The notes under the pieces: generated by a model
The model's database searches: none
What the model was told of the DNA's origin: nothing
What the model saw: only the letters and a program-made list of their open reading frames with translations
Shown here: positions 5,302 to 8,375 of the stretch, piece by piece
Layout: each line of letters starts with the position of its first letter
Numbering within the stretch: position 1 is the first letter of the stretch
Origin: Chloroflexota bacterium
GTDB lineage: Bacteria > Chloroflexota > Anaerolineae > Anaerolineales > DRMV01
NCBI GenBank assembly: GCA_013153335.1
Contig: JAADEP010000186.1
Location: 1-8,375 of the forward strand
Direction: 5' to 3'
DNA length: 8,375 nucleotides
Position numbers and translations under genes: made by a program

Positions 5302-5622
5302 ATGAGCAATCCAGAAATCACCTCCCTACCTACCATTTTCTCTGCACATGCTGCCGAAATCCAGGAGCTATGTCGGCGCTATGGGGTGCGTTCATTGCGC
5401 GTTTTTGGCTCTGCGGCTCGGGGGACGGCTAATTCGACCAGTGACATCGACTTATTGGTGCAGTTTTCCCGACCAGTAGGGCTGCTTCATCTGGTACGCC
5501 TGCAACGAGAATTGACGGAAGTGTTAGGGAGACCGGTAGATTTGGTCACTGAAAAGGCCTTGAGTCCCTATATCCGCCCGCGAGCACTTGCGGAGGCACA
5601 GATAATATATGAAAGTGCATGA
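5302..5622 (+). CDS. mntA: MntA-type minimal nucleotidyltransferase (antitoxin of HepT)
   Basis: This 106-residue protein is a minimal nucleotidyltransferase of the DNA polymerase beta superfamily. It carries the complete GSx10DxD motif: G36-S37 and D48-x-D50 within FGSAARGTANSTSDIDLLVQF (residues 35-55). A further acidic residue is at D80 (RPVDLV). In characterised pairs the enzyme transfers AMP units onto a tyrosine of the partner HepT and silences its RNase activity, so it acts as antitoxin; that role is assigned by family. The ATG at 5302 is chosen because the conserved region starts soon after; a TTG at 5236 would add 22 unlike residues from the attC-like hairpin region. The gene overlaps hepT by 14 nt, so the two are co-transcribed and probably translationally coupled. 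Its base composition is less GC-rich than the housekeeping genes around it, which suggests acquisition. Confidence 0.92.
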   Translation: MSNPEITSLPTIFSAHAAEIQELCRRYGVRSLRVFGSAARGTANSTSDIDLLVQFSRPVGLLHLVRLQRELTEVLGRPVDLVTEKALSPYIRPRALAEAQIIYESA

Positions 5623-5971
5623 GGACAAAATCTATCTAAAACATATCTTGGATGCCATTGAGCGGATAGAGCGCTATTTGGCTGGGGTTGAGCAAGAGGA
5701 ATTTGAGCAGCAGGAGTTGATACAGGATGGCGTGATTCGGCAATTGGAAATCATAGGAGAAGCCGCCCGACACGTTTCTAGGGAGCTAAGGCGGTTATAT
5801 TCGGAAGTGCCATGGCGGGACATAATTGATATGCGGAATAAATTGATTCACGATTACTTTGGAGTAGATGTAGAATTAGTATGGGTGACGGCAAAACAAG
5901 ATGTGCCAATGCTGCGAGAGGCTGTCTGCAAGATATTGCGGGATTTGGGAGAAGGAGAACTTCCCTGCTGA
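5609..5971 (+). CDS. hepT: HepT-family HEPN ribonuclease toxin (DUF86)
   Basis: The 120-residue all-helical protein matches the HepT/DUF86 HEPN family. Its catalytic RX4HXY motif is intact: R76, H81 and Y83 in MRNKLIHDYFGVD (75-87). The upstream helix with IRQLEIIGEAARHVS (43-57) is also typical. Family members are RNases that act on tRNA or mRNA and are neutralised when MntA adenylylates the motif tyrosine. The presence of R, H and Y suggests both an active toxin and a modifiable target. The start overlaps the mntA 3' end by 14 nt. A GGAGG at 5592-5596 lies 12 nt upstream, rather far, so coupling to mntA translation is likely. The stop codon forms the first bases of a hairpin (5969-6010). 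Confidence 0.93.
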   Translation: MKVHEDKIYLKHILDAIERIERYLAGVEQEEFEQQELIQDGVIRQLEIIGEAARHVSRELRRLYSEVPWRDIIDMRNKLIHDYFGVDVELVWVTAKQDVPMLREAVCKILRDLGEGELPC

Positions 5972-6026
5972 CCCAGGGCTTATTCAAAAACGAACAAGCC
6001 TCCCGGGTCAGGGACTTGTTTGAGCG
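5969..6026. repeat. dispersed hairpin repeat, copy 2, at the hepT 3' end
   Basis: Two overlapping folds are possible. TGACCC (5969-5974, including the hepT stop) pairs with GGGTCA (6005-6010), enclosing GGCTT (5977-5981) / AAGCC (5996-6000). Alternatively AACAAG (5993-5998) pairs with CTTGTT (6015-6020). The stretch 5981-6026 shares both arms with the copy at 200-244. The position after hepT suits a terminator, but a plus-strand T-tract is missing. Confidence 0.45.
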
Positions 6027-6099
6027 CTTCCAGCGGGCTTTTCTTCATCGCCATATCCTCCAGTTCAATCGGTTCCCCCTTCGGGTATGCCTCATCTTC
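5980..6099 (-). pseudogene. minus-strand coding fragment, 3' end only
   Basis: Between an in-frame TAA (6100-6102) and a TAA stop (5980-5982) the minus strand reads EDEAYPKGEPIELED, then MAMKKSPLEALKQVPD, then PGGLFVFE. The acidic-then-amphipathic composition and codon use look like real protein, yet no start codon opens the frame. Possibly an upstream part was lost. Alternatively a 22-residue peptide could start at ATG 6048, which has GGAGG (6057-6061) 8 nt upstream. The family is not recognised. The last 12 or so codons coincide with repeat copy 2. Confidence 0.35.
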
Positions 6100-6130
6100 T
6101 TAGAAAACGGAAAAGCCCTGCCCAGGTCGG
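6096..6130. repeat. dispersed repeat, copy 3 (partial)
   Basis: TTCTTAGAAAACGGAAAAGC followed by CCTGCCCAGG resembles the left arm and core of the copy at 200-244. The right arm is absent. On the minus strand it reads CCTGGGCAGGGC followed by TTTTCCGTTTTC, a weak terminator-like pattern. Confidence 0.35.
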
Positions 6131-6164
6131 CCCGAGGCCATAGGCGCGCTCGCGTGCCACAGGC

Positions 6165-6192
6165 GCCGCGCCACGGGCTCCCAGCCCGCGGC
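6165..6192. repeat. GC-rich hairpin
   Basis: GGGCT (6175-6179) pairs with AGCCC (6183-6187) around CCC. GCCGC (6165-6169) pairs with GCGGC (6188-6192), leaving a 5-nt bulge on the left. It lies directly upstream of the extended -10 promoter at 6197. Confidence 0.4.
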
Positions 6193-6196
6193 TAGT

Positions 6197-6205
6197 TGGT
6201 ATAAA
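6197..6205 (+). promoter_or_regulatory. extended -10 promoter opening a long leader
   Basis: TGGTATAAA carries a TGn extension and a 5-of-6 -10 box. Transcription would start near 6212, over 220 nt upstream of the hydrolase gene, and run through the hairpin-rich stretch 6240-6360. A second promoter for the same gene is at 6400. Confidence 0.5.
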
Positions 6206-6239
6206 ATTGCGTGCGGATTATCCAGCTCAACGCGCGGGC

Positions 6240-6359
6240 GTGCGGTGGTGACTTTTTCACAACCGCGCAGGGGGCAAATTTGTAGCGGGCGGGTTCAGCC
6301 GCCCGCGAACTAAGCGCGGGTTCCGCCGCCCGCGGCATGGGCTTCGACGGAATTTGCCC
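6240..6359. repeat. cluster of GC-rich hairpins bounded by a 9-bp inverted repeat
   Basis: GGGCAAATT (6272-6280) and AATTTGCCC (6351-6359) are exact inverted copies. Between them lie a hairpin GCGGGCGG/CCGCCCGC (6285-6292 with 6299-6306, 6-nt loop) and a second, CGCGGG/CCCGCG (6315-6320 with 6329-6334). Just before the left copy, about 12 nt at 6240-6251 pair imperfectly with 6256-6267. The nested layout could be a small non-autonomous repeat element or a structured RNA transcribed from the promoter at 6197. I do not recognise a known RNA family. Confidence 0.45.
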
Positions 6360-6399
6360 GCACCCAACCCGCCCTGGGTCCGCGCAGCCGGGCACTCCA

Positions 6400-6408
6400 T
6401 GGTATGAT
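6400..6408 (+). promoter_or_regulatory. extended -10 promoter for the hydrolase-nadE operon
   Basis: TGGTATGAT is an extended -10 with a 5-of-6 box (TATGAT). The expected start near 6415 leaves a leader of about 26 nt that begins just ahead of the hairpin masking the ribosome binding site. No -35 box is evident. Confidence 0.6.
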
Positions 6409-6420
6409 TGCCCCATGCAA

Positions 6421-6434
6421 CCTCCGGCAGGAGG
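6421..6434 (+). promoter_or_regulatory. ribosome binding site with a complementary upstream strand
   Basis: AGGAGG (6429-6434) lies 6 nt before ATG 6441 and decides this start. CCTCC (6421-6425) is perfectly complementary to GGAGG (6430-6434) across a GGCA tetraloop. The site can therefore fold into a 5-bp GC-rich hairpin that would hide it from the ribosome. Confidence 0.6.
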
Positions 6435-6440
6435 CGGATC

Positions 6441-7322
6441 ATGCCCCCCACCTTGGCCTTAGTGCAATTTCAGCCTCGGCTCGGGGACCTTCAGGCCAAT
6501 TTAGAGCGGCATTTGGATTGGATTCGCCGCGCGCGAAGCCAAGGGGCGGACGTGGTGATCTTCCCCGAGCTGTCCCTGACCGGGTACATGGTTCAGGACT
6601 TGGTCCCGACGGTGGCCCGCCGGCCTCGGCCTGAGGACCCTATCTTTGGGCCGTTGTTTGAAGCCAGCCGCACCGTGGATATTGTGGTGGGCTTTGTGGA
6701 GGAAGACCCGCGTTCGCGCTTTTTCAACAGTGCGGCGTATTTAAGCCAGGGTCGGGTCGTGCACATCCACCGCAAAGTCTATTTACCGACCTACGGCATG
6801 TTTGACGAAGGTCGCTTTTTCGCCTGGGGCGACCATGTCGCGGCCTTTGATACCCGATTCGGGCGTTTCGGCTTGCTCATCTGCGAGGATTTCTGGCACG
6901 TTTCGCCGCCTTATCTCCTATGGCTGGACGGCGCGGATGTCATGATTTTCCCTATGGCCTCCCCTGGCCGAGGGATTGTGCCCGCGTCGCCCAAACTGAG
7001 CACCGCCCGGTGGGTAGAGGCCGTGGTGCAAGCCTACGCGGGGTTGTTCACCGTGTTCACGGTCTTCGTCAATCGGACCGGGTTTGAAGACGGCATACAC
7101 TTTTGGGGTGGATCGGCCATTTATGGGCCGGATGGCAGCCTGCTTGCCCAGGCGCCTTACAGCCAAGAAGCTCTGATTTTGCAAGAATTGGACTTGCGCG
7201 CGATTCATCGAGCCCGAGCCCGCCTGCCTTTGCTGCGTGATGAGCGCACCGCCCTCTTTCAGCGAGAGCTCGCGCGTATTTTGGAGCGCCGCGAGTTGCC
7301 CAAAGCCCCGCCGCGGGTGTGA
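6441..7322 (+). CDS. carbon-nitrogen hydrolase, probable glutaminase partner of NadE
   Basis: The 293-residue protein has the nitrilase-fold catalytic triad: E43 in FPELSLTGY, K112 in HRKVYLPTYG and C148 in LLICEDFWH. YLPTYGMFDEGRFF and ICEDFW are especially like the glutaminase domain of glutamine-dependent NAD synthetases, where the enzyme releases ammonia from glutamine for NAD synthesis. The length fits a single hydrolase domain. The ATG at 6441 is preferred over TTG 6408 because of the AGGAGG site, and TTG 6408 overlaps the -10 box. nadE follows after 38 nt on the same strand, which supports a split two-subunit NAD synthetase; the partnership is inferred from domain type and neighbourhood. 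A general amidase or nitrilase role is the alternative. Confidence 0.92.
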   Translation: MPPTLALVQFQPRLGDLQANLERHLDWIRRARSQGADVVIFPELSLTGYMVQDLVPTVARRPRPEDPIFGPLFEASRTVDIVVGFVEEDPRSRFFNSAAYLSQGRVVHIHRKVYLPTYGMFDEGRFFAWGDHVAAFDTRFGRFGLLICEDFWHVSPPYLLWLDGADVMIFPMASPGRGIVPASPKLSTARWVEAVVQAYAGLFTVFTVFVNRTGFEDGIHFWGGSAIYGPDGSLLAQAPYSQEALILQELDLRAIHRARARLPLLRDERTALFQRELARILERRELPKAPPRV

Positions 7323-7360
7323 AGCGCCGGGGCCATCCTTTGTTGTGAGGACGCGGAACC

Positions 7361-8203
7361 ATGAGTTCGTCCTATCCAGTCCTCGACCTGAGCATCAACA
7401 CCGACCTGGTGCGCGATATTTTGGTGCGTTTCATTCGAACGGAGATCACGCGGGCCGGCTTCCAGCGCGCGGTGGTAGGCGTCTCAGGCGGGGTGGACTC
7501 CGCGTTGGTTTGCTTTTTAGCGGCCGAGGCCCTGGGCCCTGAAAACGTGCTCGCGGTCCGCATGCCGTATCGCACGTCTTCGCCCGAGTCGCTGGAGCAC
7601 GCGGCTTTGGTTATCGAAGCCACGGGTGTGCAACACCGCACCATCGACATCACGCCCATGGTGGACGGCTATCTGACCCAGTATGCGCCCGACGCCTCCC
7701 GGGTTCGGCGCGGGAACGTCATGGCGCGCAGTCGGATGATCGTGCTATATGACCAATCCGCAGCCTTCGGTGGCCTCGTCGTGGGGACGGGCAACAAAAC
7801 CGAGATCTTGCTTGGGTACAGCACCCTCTATGGCGACGCGGCCTATGCCATCAATCCGATCGGGGACCTATATAAGACCCAGGTATGGCAACTGGCCGAG
7901 GCCGTTGGTGTGCCTGAAGTCATTGTCCAAAAAGCCCCGTCCGCGGACCTGTGGGTTGGGCAGACGGACGAAGACGAATTGGGGTTCAGCTACCGTTTGG
8001 CGGACCAGATTCTCTACCTTCTGGTCGACGAACGTTATCGACCCGAAGAAGTTATCGAACAGGGCTACCCGGCGTCCGTGGTCCACACCATCATGGAGCG
8101 GATGCGGCGCAACCACTACAAGCGCGTCATGCCTCCCATCGCCAAACTCAGCCATCGCACCGTCGGCTACGACTTCCTCTACCTGCGAGATTGGGGGACT
8201 TGA
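7361..8203 (+). CDS. nadE: NAD+ synthetase (synthetase subunit)
   Basis: NadE activates nicotinate adenine dinucleotide with ATP and amidates it to NAD+, the last step of NAD biosynthesis, in the cytoplasm. The 280-residue protein is the single-domain form. It has the PP-loop SGGVDS (42-47), the GNVMARSRM segment (118-126), GTGNKTE (142-148), LGYSTLYGDAA (151-161) and KAPSADLWVGQTDEDELG (191-208), all typical of the family. As it lacks a glutaminase domain, ammonia must be free or come from a partner, most likely the hydrolase encoded 38 nt upstream. The ATG at 7361 has GAGG 10 nt upstream. No promoter is seen in the 38-nt gap, so it is read with the hydrolase. No clear intrinsic terminator follows it. 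Confidence 0.96.
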   Translation: MSSSYPVLDLSINTDLVRDILVRFIRTEITRAGFQRAVVGVSGGVDSALVCFLAAEALGPENVLAVRMPYRTSSPESLEHAALVIEATGVQHRTIDITPMVDGYLTQYAPDASRVRRGNVMARSRMIVLYDQSAAFGGLVVGTGNKTEILLGYSTLYGDAAYAINPIGDLYKTQVWQLAEAVGVPEVIVQKAPSADLWVGQTDEDELGFSYRLADQILYLLVDERYRPEEVIEQGYPASVVHTIMERMRRNHYKRVMPPIAKLSHRTVGYDFLYLRDWGT

Positions 8204-8261
8204 TTCGAGCGTTTGCGGCCGCGATTTTGCCAATTTGTTGTGTTAAAGCCCTTCTCCACCC

Positions 8262-8291
8262 TTGCCCATCGGTAGGTGGTTTGGGTATAAT
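8262..8291 (+). promoter_or_regulatory. sigma-70-type promoter of the T-box leader
   Basis: TTGCCC (8262-8267), an 18-nt spacer and a perfect TATAAT (8286-8291) precede the T-box by a few bases. The expected start at about 8298 coincides with the first paired bases of the leader. The 58 bases between the nadE stop and this promoter contain only the short palindrome GCGGCCGC and nothing else recognisable. Confidence 0.75.
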
Positions 8292-8297
8292 TCGAAG

Positions 8298-8375
8298 CGA
8301 AGGCGATGGTGGGAGTAGTAGGCCATCCGCCAGCGAGCCGGGGATGGTGGGAGCCCGGCGTCGGTGCTTGCGGAG
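8298..8375 (+). ncRNA. T-box riboswitch leader, 5' part (cut by the window edge)
   Basis: The leader shows typical stem I landmarks of T-box RNAs: GGGAGTAGTAGG (8311-8322), then AGCGAGCCGGGGATGG followed by TGGGAGCCCGG, in which CCGGG pairs with CCCGG around the GGTGGGAG-like distal region. T-box RNAs bind an uncharged tRNA through a specifier codon and the NCCA end, and then allow read-through into an aminoacyl-tRNA synthetase or amino-acid gene. The specifier loop, antiterminator and T-box sequence lie beyond the edge, so the amino acid cannot be named. The strong promoter just upstream fits. Confidence 0.85.

Noticed and set aside
8212..8230. GCGGCCGC followed by GATTTT as a nadE terminator
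   Set aside because: The palindrome has no loop and the T-run is only four bases, so a stable terminator hairpin is unlikely.
1..8375. CRISPR array
   Set aside because: No regularly spaced direct repeats of suitable length are seen. The repeats found are hairpins at irregular positions.

Overview
The window is GC-rich bacterial DNA. It holds seven well-supported protein genes, two tRNA genes, a T-box leader cut by the right edge, and two gene-poor stretches full of small repeats and gene remnants. The gene set suggests a Gram-positive-like or Chloroflexota-type (Anaerolineae-like) bacterium: a T-box, a glutaminase-type amidohydrolase encoded next to a separate NAD synthetase, a MoeA of the TAGSSAS type, and a PhnD-like protein without a signal peptide. 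This placement is inference, since no rRNA or marker gene is present.

Layout. 1-446: left edge and intergenic DNA with palindromes and one copy of a dispersed repeat. 447-1175 (+): stand-alone SagB-type nitroreductase. 1200-2768 (-): a methyltransferase and a PhnD-like solute-binding protein, probably one operon read towards the SagB gene. 2877-3116 (-): tRNA-Arg(CCT) and tRNA-Thr(CGT) with their own extended -10 promoter and Rho-independent terminator. 3316-4548 (-): moeA, for molybdenum insertion into molybdopterin. 4549-5301: accessory stretch with a possible small antitoxin-like gene, a remnant frame and an imperfect hairpin built like an integron attC site. 5302-5971 (+): an overlapping mntA-hepT toxin-antitoxin pair, visibly less GC-rich than its surroundings. 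5972-6440: repeats, a broken minus-strand coding fragment, strong hairpins and two extended -10 promoters. 6441-8203 (+): carbon-nitrogen hydrolase and nadE, which together should act as a split glutamine-dependent NAD synthetase. 8262-8375 (+): promoter and 5' part of a T-box leader whose gene lies outside the window.

How the genes work together. The hydrolase and NadE form a functional pair for the last step of NAD synthesis. MntA and HepT form a toxin-antitoxin pair. MoeA is a single-gene unit here. The SagB-like enzyme, the methyltransferase and the PhnD-like protein have recognisable folds, but the window does not reveal their substrates. No clearly new multi-gene system is evident. The stretch most worth a second look is 4824-6440, where a toxin-antitoxin pair sits between an attC-like hairpin, dispersed repeats and gene fragments.
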